Shown here in pieces: positions 45,299 to 56,414 of a stretch of 60,000 nucleotides of DNA. Within the stretch, counting starts at the first letter, position 1. Each line of letters opens with the position of its first letter. The notes beneath the pieces are model-generated. The model saw only the letters and a program-made list of their open reading frames with translations. It was not told the DNA's origin and did no database searches. The translations under genes and the position numbers were made by a program. This DNA comes from Cryptomeria japonica (taxonomy: Eukaryota; Streptophyta; Pinopsida; Cupressales; Cupressaceae), in contig NC_081413.1 in assembly GCF_030272615.1 (NCBI RefSeq), forward strand, positions 102,324,239 to 102,384,238, given 5' to 3'.

Positions 45299-47055
45299 CA
45301 TCGCCCTGGTCCCTGACTGAGGGACAGGAGCGAAATTTCAATTTGGTCTTGATTCTTGTGCTTTTGACGTTCAAAATCTTCATCCTTACGTTGAAGTTGG
45401 CATTTTTACTAGGAATTTCAAACTTGGGTGACTTGACCTTGCAAATGAGTGCCTCTTGAGGTGATATCGCCCTGGTCCCTTGGAGAGGGACAGGAGCGAT
45501 CCCTATGTTCTTACTTGAAATTCTTCGTTCTTGATTTTAACTCCTCGTTCATTACCTTCCAAACAACGTTTTAAACCCTTTGTAACTTTGCTTTGACATG
45601 ATCTTCGAAGGATAACAAGTATTTTAGCAAATATCGCCCTGGTCCCTCGGTGAGGGACAGGAGCGATCCTGGTGTTTTCTCCTTGACCTTTGTAACTTCA
45701 ACTTCAATCTTCATTGTGAGGGATAAACAATGTTATTCTTTCATTCTACTCTCATTTCACTTGGCTTCTACAAGACACTTTGATGTTTAGAGGACTATCG
45801 CCCTGGTCCCTTGGAGAGGGACAGGAGCGATCTTGAAGCTCTAGCCAAAATTTGTCATCTTTCAACCTTTGTTCTTCATTCATTGCTTCCTAAATGATGT
45901 TTTTGATCTTGCCTATCCTTGCCTTGTCTTGATTTTGAAGGAAAATCAATGATTTAATGAAAATCGCTCTGGTCCTTGCCTGAAGGACAGGAGCGATATA
46001 GCTTCCTTGGCTCAATTGATAGTCGTTTGACGTTTGAAACCTTTGTATATCACCTTCTTAAGATACCTTAGACCCTTTACCACCTCGCATGATCTTGACT
46101 TAACGTGATTTTGGAAGGATTTGGCCAATATGATAAATATCGCTCTGGTCCCTACCTGAGGGACAGGAGCGATCTTCAATGTCTTGTGCTCATACTTGCT
46201 TTCATCAATTTGCCACTGCTTTCATTGTGTAAAATGAAGTCCTTTTGATCCCCTTGGACACTTAAAACATGATCAACTTTCAAAATCTAGGCTCTCATGA
46301 AAATTTCGCTCTGGTCCCTGCCTGAGGGACAGGAGCGAACCTAGGTATTTAAGTGCAAATCCTTCATTTTGGCGGTCCTTGTAACTTTGTTCTTCATCAA
46401 GATATCTTAAAACGTCCTCGCCACCTTGTACTTCGTCCTGGAGTGTCTTGAACTTGGGATGAAAGCAAGATAACTAAGATATCGCCCTGGTCCCTGGCTG
46501 AGGGACAGGAGCGAATTTGTGCTTGTAGGCTTCATCTCACTTTGCTAACCTCAAAAATTATCTTCAATGGTCTTGTAATGCTCCGTTTTATTCACCTTTG
46601 GCTTGGAAATCATTCAAATTTGGCAAGAAATTCGTCTAAGGCAAAGATCGCTCTGGTCCCTGACTGAGGGACAGGAGCGAACTTGGGCATCTGGGTCCCT
46701 TGTTGATGTTTCGTAATCTTCAATTTGTCTTCAACGGGTTCAATTCATTGTCTTTGCTTGCCTCAAACCTAAAACTTGCTTGATCTTTGCCTGAATTTTG
46801 CCTTATAAGAAATTTCGCTCTGGTCCCTGGGAGAGGGACGGGAGCTACAATGGATTTCGCCCTGGTCCCTGACTGAGGGACAGGAGCGATTTTTGCAATT
46901 TGGTCCACTTTCTTCATGTTTGTGCCTTCAAATTATATTCAATTGATAAAATGCATCTCCTTTGATCTCTTCAAATCGTCAAGTTGTTAAAATCCTGCAA
47001 GGACAAAGCAATATTTGATTTTGAGCTCCAGTCCTTCACTGAGGGACAGGAGCGA
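45299..47055 (-). repeat. Hairpin array C, 12 units
   Basis: Nearly identical in sequence and spacing to array B, including the 42-bp doublet at about 46815-46890. Small differences fall in loops as well as spacers: the third unit reads CCCTCGGTGAGGG here and CCCTTGGAGAGGG in B. Confidence 0.88.
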
Positions 47056-47548
47056 TTTTGCTCCTACAGGCCAAAATATCATGATTTCACACGTTTAATC
47101 ACTTCTCAAGGCAAAAACAAATCATTCCTCATGCCCAGGATCAAATATCAAAAAACTCAAAATTTGGTCAAAAATTACTAAATTGAATAAAAATCACATT
47201 TTCATCAACACTTAGACAAATTAAGATTCTGCATTCAAAATTCCAATTGAAAATAGACCATTCTGGCGAATTCATTTCATTCAAAATTGCATCCTACAAA
47301 AGGAAGCTCAAAAAATAGCTCTCAAGACTGACTGGACTCTAGCCTGAAAAGACAGTAACTAAAACCCTAAGGCTTGACCCTAATCCAGACAACTGACAAA
47401 CTACCAAAACCCTAAAAAGCAAAGCGAAAGGCGAGCAAAAACGAGCAAAAAGAGGGGGTCCCCATTTCAAATGGGGCGATGTGTGAAATGGTCACAACAG
47501 GTTGCAAATTCAAACTGGAGATTATTTGGTTTATCACTGTTGAGACAT

Positions 47549-47619
47549 GGACCAGCTAGGACTCGAACCTAGGACCTTCCATACGCTGCTGGAGTGCTCT
47601 ACCACTGAGCTACTGGCCC
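47549..47619 (-). other. tRNA-like sequence in the copia 3' LTR
   Basis: On the minus strand a 7-bp acceptor stem (GGGCCAG with CTGGTCC, one G-U), a D arm GCTCAGTGGTAGAGC and a perfect 5-bp T arm around TTCGAGT can be drawn. The polymerase III boxes look intact: A box TAGCTCAGTGG (47602-47612) and B box GGTTCGAGTCC (47559-47569). The anticodon arm is abnormal (4-bp stem, 8-base loop, no U33), so this is a tRNA relic or a SINE-like head, not a normal tRNA gene. Confidence 0.7.
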
Positions 47620-48036
47620 CTCTTGGACCAGTCCATCATTGGTCCGGGTGTGGCTTATTTCCAACACCAACACCCCCCCTTAAGCCACACCTCTCGTGTG
47701 TTTGGGGCCCCTAGCCTGGACCTGGCTCTGATACAATGTAAATGTTAAACAGACTGTTAGAATAGTTTTATTAATCAGTTCTCTGATCTCTGTATGTTGT
47801 TAATTCGATTTTATTCTTCTATCGAATTGCCTCTGTTGGTTTGCAAATTACATGTATCTATGACTAATCTCTGCAGTGATTTTATTATTGTATGTAATAA
47901 AATGAAGCTTTGGCAATGTCAGTATGGAGTTTCGTATTTATCCGTATACTGGTCGCCTATGCTCAGTTATCTTTTCTTAACATCTGCAGGGAACATGTTT
48001 GGCATCTATATATCATTCACATATTGGATCGTGCCT

Positions 48037-48102
48037 CCACAGGGAGTCACAATCCTATGTGGAACCATCGTGGTTCCACATAGGGTCGTGACCCCTGTGT
48101 GG
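48037..48102. repeat. Long hairpin in the copia 3' LTR
   Basis: Arms CCTATGTGGAACCA and TGGTTCCACATAGG are perfect 14-bp partners around TCG. Pairing continues imperfectly outward (CACAGGGAGTCAC with GTGACCCCTGTG). Confidence 0.8.
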
Positions 48103-48690
48103 AGTCACGATACTACCCAACATTGGCGTCAACAACTTAGGTGTAATTCGAATGTTTGTTTATGTCTAAGTATTGTTAGTTAAGTCTGCTAACTAATACA
48201 CAATCAATAAGATCGTAACAAATATGCAATCAGTACGATCGTTACTGTGCAATTTTCTCTTTCATCTGAGACTATAAACTTAACACTCCCTCTTAGTCTC
48301 AAAAGAATAGGCCTAATACATATCACTTTAACTGAGCTCAACACTAATCTCATGAGAATCTCATCACCTAGGTGTAAAGTATCAACGTGTGATACTAAGG
48401 ATATACTCACTTTGATATCCATGTTATGGTATGTGCACTGACATTAATACACTTACATAATGTCTACCATAACTTATCATATTACTGATATTCAAATTGT
48501 ATGATTTTCAGTTTATATGATCTTCCAAACATTTGTAAGATCGTCACCTTACAATGTTTAAATACAAGTGTTCATTAACTAGAGAATCGTCATCCTTTAG
48601 TAATGTACACAGGAAAGATTATAAATTTCATATACTCATTTATATGAACAAGAAGTTTACATAATTAAACATCTTTATATATATCAATAA

Positions 48691-50246
48691 TTATATTTTA
48701 ACCATACCAAGAAGCCTCCAGAAGTGATAAATTTTCACTCTTGCTAGAGGTTTGGTGAGAATATCAGCTGTCTGATCTCCTGTATTGATATATTCCAACT
48801 TTATTACCTTTCTTTCTATCATGTCTCTTACATAGTGATATGGAATCTCAATATGTTTGGATCTATCATGGAAAACTGGATTGACTGAAAGTTTGATGCA
48901 GCTTTGGTTGTCACAATGAATGATTGTAGGTTTTAGGCTTTCACCAAATAATCCTACTATCAGTTTCCTCAACCATACTGCTTCTTTTGCTGCCATGGAT
49001 GCAGCTATATATTTAGCTTCTGTAGAACTCTGGGCTACAGAAGATTGTTTTCTGCATATCCAAGATACCATAGCTGATCCCAAACTTAAACATAATCCAG
49101 AAGTACTCTTCCTGTCTGTTACGCTTCCAACCCAATCTGAATCAGAGAATCCATGTAGGTTCAATTCAGTGTGTTCATAGTGTAGTCCATAATCCAGAGT
49201 ACCTTGAAGGTATCTCAATATATGTTTTACTGCTACTAAATGTATTTCTTTGGGCTCAACCATGTGTTGACTGTGTGCATTCACTGCATAGCATATATCA
49301 AGTCTGGTATTGACAAGGTACATAAGTGATCCAATAATCTGCCTGTATAATGTCGGATCTGCAAACTTGGAGTCTACTACTACTTCTTTTAGTTTATGAA
49401 GATTTGCTTCCATAGGGGATGACATTGACTTACAATTCAACATTCCAAATCTCTTTAGAATGTCAATGGTGTATTTACCTTGATTTAGATAAATACCATC
49501 TGGTCTTTGCCATACTTCTAATCCAAGAAAGTAATGGAGTAATCCTAAATCCTTCATCTCAAATTCTGAAGCTAGTTCTTGTTTGCATTTTGTAATGAGA
49601 TGATCTTCTCCTGTAATTAATAAGTCATCTACATATAGTATCAATATCAGCATTTCACCTTTGACTGTCATAAAATACAGATTTGGATCAGCAATGTTCT
49701 TAGAGAAACCTATTCCCAATAAGTAACTGTCAATTCTTTCGTGCCATGCCCTGGGAGCCTATTTTAATCCATACAGTGCTTTTTCTAACTTGCATACATG
49801 TGTTTTTGCATTATTCACCTCGAATCCTTCAGGTTGTTCTAGATATACTTCTTCTTCAATTTTCCCATTCAAAAATGCAGTTTTTACGTCCATTTGATGA
49901 ACTTTCCATCTTTTAGATGCTGCTATAGCTAGGATTGTTCTAACTGAAGTGTATCGAGCAACAGGTGCAAATGTTTCTTCATAATCAATTCCCTCCTTCT
50001 GTGAGAAGCCTCGAGCAACAAATCTTGCCTTGTGTTTTTCTATACTGCCATCAGCAACATGCTTGATTTTAAAGAGCCATTAGAGGATACAACTGATTTT
50101 TCTTTAGGTCTAGGCACAATTTTCCATACATCATTTTTTAAGATAGATTGATATTCCTCTATCATGGCATTCTTCCATACTTGTTGTTTAAGGGCTTCTT
50201 TTGCGTTTGAGGGTTCAGCATTTATGATTTCTGACATTAGAGTCAC
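48691..50246 (-). pseudogene. Copia reverse transcriptase and RNase H, broken
   Basis: The RT begins near EIINAEPSNAKEALKQ, with [16 protein letters not shown] near 49890 and the catalytic YVDDLL near 49640. RNase H follows: SDSDWVG, SSTEAKYIA, CDNQSCI, KHIEI.YHYV and ADILTKPLA before the stop at 48691. A one-base deletion near 50080 shifts the frame within the first 60 codons. A TAG lies near 49758 where copia RTs have glutamine (the YGLKQAPR box). The long open half (48691-49719) keeps the second RT half and all of RNase H. Confidence 0.9.
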
Positions 50247-50318
50247 ATAGCTAGAAAATCTTGAAGGTCTTTTGCTTTCCCTAAATGTTCCTCTTGGTGC
50301 TGCATAGGTTTCTGCTTC

Positions 50319-52058
50319 CTATACTGTTTTGGTGGCCCATGGTGGTCTTTTCCTAGGGTTCTCAATAGTAGTGTTCTTTTGTCCCAATGTGTTTTCCTCG
50401 GGATGCTCCCTCTGAGTTTCAGAAATAGAATCTTCCTCCAAATTTATGGAGTTGGTTGAAGTCTCATGTGTAATGGAACTTCTTGTTTTGTTAATAGCTA
50501 CATCTTCTTCAAATATGACATCTCTGCTTAATTCTATTTGTCTTTGACCAAGGATGTATATTCGGTAGGCTTTTGAAGTTTCACTATATCCTACAAAAAT
50601 CCCTTTCTGCCCAGCGGGTTCTAGTTTAGTTCTTTTCTCCTTGGGTACATGAATGTAGACAGGACATCCAAATATTTTGAGATGGCTAATATCAGGTTTA
50701 GTTCTAGTGAAGACTTCTTCAGGAGTTTTGTCAATGATATGAGAGTGAGGACATCTGTTTTGAATATATACAGCTGTGTTAGAAGCCTCCCCCCAAAGTG
50801 CAATTTCTAAGTTTTGATCAAATAACATAGCCCTTGCAGCTTCTACTATTGTTCTATTCTTTCTTTCTGCAACCCCGTTTTGTTGAGGATTATAGGGTAC
50901 TGTGAACTCCCTCTTAATCCCAGCATCTTTACAGAATTCTTTAAATAAGTCTGAAGTGTATTCCCTACCACTGTCAATCCTTAGTGTTTTGATTTTTCTA
51001 CCAGAATGGTTTTCTGTAATAGATTTGAATTCTTTAAATTTTCTAAGTATCTCTTCATATTCCTTGCTTCTAAGAAAATAAATCCAAGTTTTCCTAGAGA
51101 AATCATCTACAAATATTACATAGTTTAATGAATCTCCTATTGATGGTTCAGACATAGGTCCACATAAATCAGAGTGAATTAGTTCTAAAACATCCTTAGT
51201 CCTTCTAGAGCTGCAGGGAAATGAGCTTTTAATGTTTTTCCCTAGAGCACATCCCTTACAAGTGCCTGAATGAATTTGATTTAATTTAGGTAGTCCTGTG
51301 ACTAATTTCTCCATAGAGGGTAGAGCGCGAAAGTGTAAGTGCCCTAGTCTTCTATGCCAAATTTCCGTTTGATTTGTGCCTTCATGAAATAAAGTCTGAT
51401 TTGGCTCATTACACAATTCATATAGATGACCTTGTCTGTAACCAATCACTTGTGCTCTTTTGAAGGTAGATGATTTTGGCCATGCCATTACCTTTCCTTC
51501 TATGAATGAGACCCTGTATCCATTATCTTCAAGCGCAGAAATAGAAACTAGGTTTCTTTTGATTCCTAGTGCAAATAGTACTCCGGTGAGTTGAACTGAG
51601 ATTCCAAACTTTAATTTTATGGTACATGTTCTAACACCTCTTACCGGATGTGCAGAATCATCTGCTATCATTACCTCCTCATTAGATTCCTCTTCCATTG
51701 AGTCTAGTAATTCTCTGAATCCAGTGACATGCCTTGACGATCCACTGTCTATCACCCAAGTGGTAGATTTGTTTGAAGCTTGACTTGAAAGTGCAGAGTA
51801 GAATACAAACTTCTCAGATTCAATTTCTGACTTCCTCTCTACTTCGGTGAACGATGCTTGTTGTTTTACTTTGTTAGGACAATTGAATGACATGTGTTCG
51901 TACTGATCACATCTGTGACATTGAATTTTCAACATGTCTCTCTTACTTTTCCCATGGTGGAATTTTCTTTTCTTGAAGTTTTTCTTCTTACCTTTCTTAT
52001 GAGAGTCAGTATTGAGAATGTGAAGATCTTGATCTTTAGTTTTATGATTGCCCCCTTT
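50319..52058 (-). pseudogene. Copia zinc knuckle, protease and integrase region
   Basis: Minus strand, in order: basic stretch, zinc knuckle CHRCDQYEHMSFNC (CX2CX4HX4C), aspartic protease active site WVIDSGSSRHVTG, pre-integrase zinc motif (WHRRLGHLH...CKGCALGK), and an integrase core with all three acidic residues in place (HSDLCGP, RIDSGREY, QQNGVAERKNR). It is open from 52058 down to a TAG at 50319, which separates it from RT. Its upstream boundary is a TAA after the gag frame. Without those two stops it would be continuous with gag and RT as in normal copia polyproteins. Confidence 0.9.
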
Positions 52059-52061
52059 TAT

Positions 52062-52622
52062 TTACCTTGATTCTTCTAGAAGACAGTCTTCCCTTAGTCG
52101 GTCAAATTCTGTATGATTATCTCTTGCATTTATGCCTTGTTTGAATGATTCCCAAGAATCAGGCAATCCATCTAGAGTAATCATTGATAGTTCCCTTTTC
52201 TCGACATGATAATCAAGTTTTTGTAGTTGATCTCTTAGAGAACCTACTCTCATGAAATATGAATTCATTGATTCCCCTTTATTCATGCTTATGTGGTTTA
52301 ATTGTCTTTTTAGAGCTAGGGTTTTGCTCGTATTGTTTATTTCATATGTCTTCTCTAAAGTTCTGTACATTTCATATGCTTTATCATGTTTTGATATAAT
52401 TGGTATTATATGATCTCTAACTGCGTCGATAATGATTTTAACTGCTTTATCATTTCCTTCAGTCCATACAGATTTCTCTGGTTCAGCCTCGGGTTCAGGT
52501 TTGTCTTCTTTCACGAATTTGTCTACTTTGTTCTCTTTTAGCACAATCATAATTCTGACTTTCCAAGATTCAAAATTTGCTGCTCCTTCAAGTCTGTCTT
52601 CGAATCTGATAGTGTGCGCCAT
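52062..52622 (-). pseudogene. Copia gag (UBN2-type), truncated by a stop
   Basis: It starts MAHTIRFEDRLEGAANFESW, the usual copia gag opening (F.RL.G..NF..W), and contains the conserved LKRQLNHISMNKGESMNSYF region of gag capsid domains. It ends after 186 codons at a TAA. In the same frame sequence continues through a basic linker to the zinc knuckle, so the stop is secondary. The start lies about 75 bp downstream of the PBS. Confidence 0.85.
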
Positions 52623-52685
52623 TTTAATGAGTCTTTGTTTAATTTTAAACTTCTCCCTTAGTCTGTTCGGATCTTTGAATAGTTA

Positions 52686-52698
52686 GGCTCTGATACCA
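52686..52698 (-). promoter_or_regulatory. Copia primer binding site
   Basis: TGGTATCAGAGCC on the minus strand begins directly at the LTR boundary, complementary to the 3' end of plant initiator tRNA-Met as in most plant copia elements. Confidence 0.9.
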
Positions 52699-53446
52699 TG
52701 TTGAGACATGGACCAGCTAGGACTCGAACCTAGGACCTTCCATACGCTGCTGGAGTGGTCTACCACTGAGCTACTGGCCCCTCTTGAACCAATCCATCGT
52801 CGGTCCGGGTGTGGCTTATTTCCAACACCAACACCCCCCCTTAAGCCACACCTCTCGTGTGCTTGGGGCTCCTAGCCTGGACCTGGCTCTGATACCATGT
52901 AAATGTTAAACAGACTATTAGAATAGTTTTATTAATCAGTTCTCTGATCTCTGTATGTTGTTAATTCGATTTTATTCTTCTATCGAATTGCCTCTGTTGG
53001 TTTGCAAATTACATATATCTGTGACTGATCTCTGCAGTGATTTTATTACTGTATGTAATAAAATGAACCTTTGGCAATGTCAGTATGGAGTTTCGTATTT
53101 ATCCGTATATTGGTCGCCTATGCTTAGTTATCTTTTCTTAACATCTGCAGGGAACATGTTTGGCATCTATATATCATTCACATATTGGATCGTGCCTCCA
53201 CAGGGAGTCATGATCCTATGTGGAACCATCGTGGTTCCACATAGGTTCATGACCCCTATGTGGAGTCACGATCCTACCCAACATCGGCGTCAACAACTTA
53301 GGTGTAATTCGAATGTTTGTTTATGTCTAAGTATTGTTAGTTAAGTCTGCTAACTAATACGCAATCAGTAAGATCGTAACAAATATGCAATCAGTACGAT
53401 CGTTACTATGCGATTTTCTCTTTCGTCTGAGACTATAAACTTAACA
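52699..53446 (-). repeat. Copia 5' LTR
   Basis: Same length and layout as the 3' LTR. It contains a perfect extra TGGTATCAGAGCC at 52885-52897, the leader stem at about 52806-52852, a tRNA-like sequence at 52710-52780 and the long hairpin at about 53198-53263. Confidence 0.92.
52710..52780 (-). other. tRNA-like sequence in the copia 5' LTR
   Basis: Same 71-nt sequence as in the 3' LTR with one change in the D arm (GACC for GAGC), which breaks a D-stem pair. The B box GGTTCGAGTCC (52720-52730) is intact. Confidence 0.68.
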
Positions 53447-53553
53447 ATCACAAGATCAAGCAACCTTAAGCCAACACACACTTGCACAACATAGGCCACT
53501 AGTCTCAATTAATGGACTAGACTTTGGGGAAAAATGACAGGCACCTTTAAATC

Positions 53554-55000
53554 TTGATTGAGCTCAATTTTAACTTTGTCACATTGGTTGTTACTGAATT
53601 TGGGAAGGATGAGGACAGCAGCTATGAAAAGAATCCTAAGTTCAGTAAAAAGAAATTCATGAGAAAAGAAAAGAAGACTCGTAACTTCAAAAGAAGTTTC
53701 TACTCTAAAGAGGAGAGTTGCTCATCAGACGTAAGTGAAGAGGAGTCCCTGGATCATGAGATTTTATTCATGGCTCTAGAAGAAACGATCATTAAAAAAT
53801 CAAGAAGAAGAAGACTGCTTTGATGAAGAAGAGGAAGAAGTTGATCTTGAGAAAGCATTGATAAGTGCTCTAAATGAGATCAAGAAACTAAGAAAGAAAA
53901 AGCTGCTGTTACAAAAAGAGAGTAACGAAAAATCTGAAAAATCTCAAGCTTTAGAGGTTGCAGAAAAGTTGATAGTTGATTTGAAGCTTCAAATTGAAGA
54001 ATCAAAGAAAATAAAAGAAATCAAAAGTCAGCTCAAAGACCAAGAACAAAACTATGAGAAGCTTGAAGCTAAAGTTGTTTCTCTGAGGAAGTTGGATAAA
54101 TCTTCACAGTTACTGAATCATGAGAAGATTAATCAAAAAGGTTATATGTCTTTGGATGATCTTTTAGGCTCCCAAAAACAATCCATTGATAAAAGTGGAG
54201 TTGGCCATGAAGAAGGTCAATGCTCTAAATCCACTAAAGGAGAACAGCAGAAGATTGGTGCTAATAATACAAGAGATACGTCATCTAAAATCAGAAACAG
54301 TAACTTCAAAAGGTCTTCTATTTCCAAACAAGCTCATATGACTAGGTTAAAAAACTCTTACTTTTATGGTTATTGTTTTACTTGTAATTATTTTGGTCAC
54401 AAAGTCATAAATTGTAGAGTGTTTGCTAGAATAGATTTCAATTGTGTGAATAGGAATTCATTTGCTCCTCTGAGAAATTATAACGTTATTTGTTATAAAT
54501 GCAATAACTTTGGTCATATTGCAAGAGTTTGTAAAACTGGCATGGCAGATTTTATCAACAAGGTTGAGTCAAAGGACAAGGTAAAGGAAAGTACTTAAGT
54601 TTGGAGACAGAAGGAGAAGCAAATTACTGAAGAGTCTTTGATTGTGCAAACAGCCTTCCTTGCATAAAATGAGGAGGAAATTTGGTATGTAGATAGTGGC
54701 TGCTCCCGACATATGACTGGAAATAAAAGTATTTTTTTTACTCTTAAGAAGATGAATGCAGGCAAAGTAAGGTTTGGAGGTAACTCATCAACAAAGGTGG
54801 CAGGAAAAGGAACACTAATGTTGAATGATGGTATGACAAAAGTTGAAAATGTCTTGTTTGTAGAAGGACTGAAACACAATTTGTTTAGTGTTAGTCAATT
54901 ATGTGATCAAGGACATAGCTTAGTTTTCAGTTCGGAATGTTGTAAAATCAATAAGGATAGTGTTGATATTGCTGATGGTAGTAGAGCTGCTAACAACTTG
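53554..55000 (+). pseudogene. Ty1/copia gag-protease remnant
   Basis: Plus-strand frames show a Lys/Glu-rich gag end (53554-53823), a frameshift, then a 246-codon open part (53858-54598) with a long coiled coil and two zinc knuckles (CFTCNYFGHKVINC, CYKCNNFGHIARVC). After further stops comes the protease start WYVDSGCSRHMTG (near 54680) and a protease body with LKHNLFSVSQLCDQGH. Sequence ends at 55000, exactly where a gypsy LTR begins. It is a different copia lineage and opposite in strand to 47538-53446. Confidence 0.85.
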
Positions 55001-55695
55001 TGATGTCCCCTTTTGGGATTGCCCTGAATCTTGCCCCTATAAATATCTCAGTCTGCTAATTTTCACCCTTATTAATTCTGATATTAGATATTGATCCATT
55101 GACATTCTTGTCTTATTTGATCTTATGGATGGTTCCTCCAATTCCCCCTTCTCAATTGAATTAATCTCTTATTTATATCTTCATTTGTTGGAAGTCACAC
55201 CTCTTCATAAGAAATGAGTCATCACTCTTCATTGCTGCCCTTTGAGAATATTAAACTATTCTTCAAATTGATCTCCCTTGGATGTTCTCCTCAAATGAGA
55301 CTTTCTCCTCTTTATATCCTCCAATGTGAGGGTGAGGTCACACCTCTTCATCATGTATGCCCCTTTGGCAAGAGACAAACCCTTTCCACCATTAGCACCT
55401 TTTGAAAGAGTGCAACTCTTTGTTATTTCTGCCTTTTGAAAGGAACACAACCTTTCACATTCAGATCTGCACTTCTTATTTATATCAGATCTGCACTTCT
55501 GATTACTCAAATGAGATTCTCTTCTCCCTTTTATATCTCGTGTTTGAGGGAGTCAGAAGTTTTCATTTCATGTCTTTGACCATTCATTAACTTAATTAAA
55601 ATTTAATTATATTTAATTGTATTCATTTATATTTTTAATTTAATTTTATTATTACAATTTATCATTAAATTGTATTTCAAAGTGGGGACATTACA
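55001..55695 (-). repeat. Ty3/gypsy-type LTR
   Basis: On the minus strand it reads TGTAATGTCCCC ... GGGGACATCA, with inverted ends. Just upstream (55696-55708) is the purine tract GAGTGGGGCGGGC, preceded by CATTGCTTGAGGACAAGCAA, the kind of sequence seen before the 3' LTR of plant gypsy elements. So this is a 3' LTR whose element extends right. It cut the copia remnant at 55000; the other LTR is outside the window. Confidence 0.75.
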
Positions 55696-56149
55696 GCCCG
55701 CCCCACTCAAGATTGCTTGTCCTCAAGCAATGATCAATTTAACTAAATTTTCCCAATGCAAGGATTCCTAACTAACCCCTGAAGATTTGTAATCTTAAGA
55801 CAAGTTCTCTCTCATCAATTGTAATCATAAGAACTATTTTTGGTTGTTTCTTAGAAACAACAAAGGTGAAATCCTCATTCATTGAGAAGAGGATTAGAAG
55901 CATGACACACATGTAAGACCTTAATTGCAATATTCTTTCCTAAATAAACTCAAATAAACTCATCTTTCTAGGTCAACAAAAAACTAGAATTCACAATGAT
56001 AGAAATCAGTAATCATAAATATTCATGTACTAGATATGCCCAACACGGAGTATACACATAAAACATAGAGCATACACATGAAAACACGAAGTAGACACAT
56101 GGATATATTCAGATACAAGCATTAACATGTAGATATAGTTTACTTGGTC
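55696..56149 (-). other. Gypsy internal sequence next to the 3' LTR
   Basis: No coding frame is recognised. Apart from the polypurine tract and the GCTTGAGGACAAGC stem there is plain AT-rich sequence leading into the 60-bp tandem repeat. Confidence 0.45.
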
Positions 56150-56414
56150 CACAAGAAGAGGGACGTACAATCAGGACCAGATCCATCCGTTGGGCCAATC
56201 AATCTATCATTTTACCCACGAGAGGCAGGAGCGTCCAACCAGGACCAAAACAATCTCTCGGAGTAACCGATCCACAAGATGCAGGAGCGTCCAACCAAGA
56301 CCAAAACCATCTCTTGGGCCAATTCACTTTATCCACAAGAGGCAAGAGCATCCAACCAGGATCAAAACCATCTCTTAGGCCAATTCATTTTATCCACAAG
56401 AGGCAAGAGCGTCT
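56150..56414. repeat. 60-bp tandem repeat, left part
   Basis: Units contain GAGGCAGGAGCGTCCAACCA, then GGACCAAAACCATCTCTTGG and GCCAATTCACTTTATCCACAA, with starts near 56221, 56277, 56338 and 56399. The LTR at 56415 inserted at CGTCT/CGTCC of one unit. The array resumes at 59837. Confidence 0.85.

Larger units (their letters stand above)
32973..47499 (-). mobile_element. Solo LTR, long form C, split by LTR B
   Basis: The outer unit begins TGTTGACGTG (32973) and ends GTCACAACA (47499) with GGTTG flanks (32968-32972, 47500-47504). It consists of 32973-33953 plus 41218-47499, about 7.26 kb, interrupted by the nested copy at 33954-41212. It contains the hairpin array, internal promoter, intron, gene copy C with three stops, and R-U5. 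The near-identical array of B (39007-40763) and C (45299-47055) shows the two are close relatives. Confidence 0.87.
47538..48285 (-). repeat. Copia 3' LTR
   Basis: Minus strand: TGTTAAGTTTATAG ... GTCTCAACA. Besides normal LTR sequence its U5 side contains a PBS-like GGTATCAGAGCC stretch with one mismatch (47724-47736), an 11-bp leader stem GGTGTGGCTTA/TAAGCCACACC and a tRNA-like sequence (47549-47619). Confidence 0.92.
47538..53446 (-). mobile_element. Structurally complete Ty1/copia retrotransposon
   Basis: Two 748-bp LTRs (47538-48285 and 52699-53446) bracket a gag-pol region, and ATCAC flanks both sides (47533-47537, 53447-53451). On the minus strand the 5' LTR is followed directly by TGGTATCAGAGCC (PBS for initiator tRNA-Met, 52686-52698). 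AAGAGGGAG, a polypurine tract, precedes the 3' LTR (48286-48294). Gag, protease, integrase, reverse transcriptase and RNase H follow the copia order. I count about 28 LTR differences by eye, near 4%. In-frame stops and a frameshift make it non-autonomous now. Confidence 0.93.

Noticed and set aside
34935-47499. Simple 6.3-kb tandem duplication
   Set aside because: ATAGC on both sides of 33954-41212 and complete LTR ends at the junctions show a nested insertion.
47549-47619. Functional tRNA gene
   Set aside because: The anticodon arm has an 8-base loop and no U33, and the sequence sits inside an LTR in both copies. Kept as tRNA-like only.
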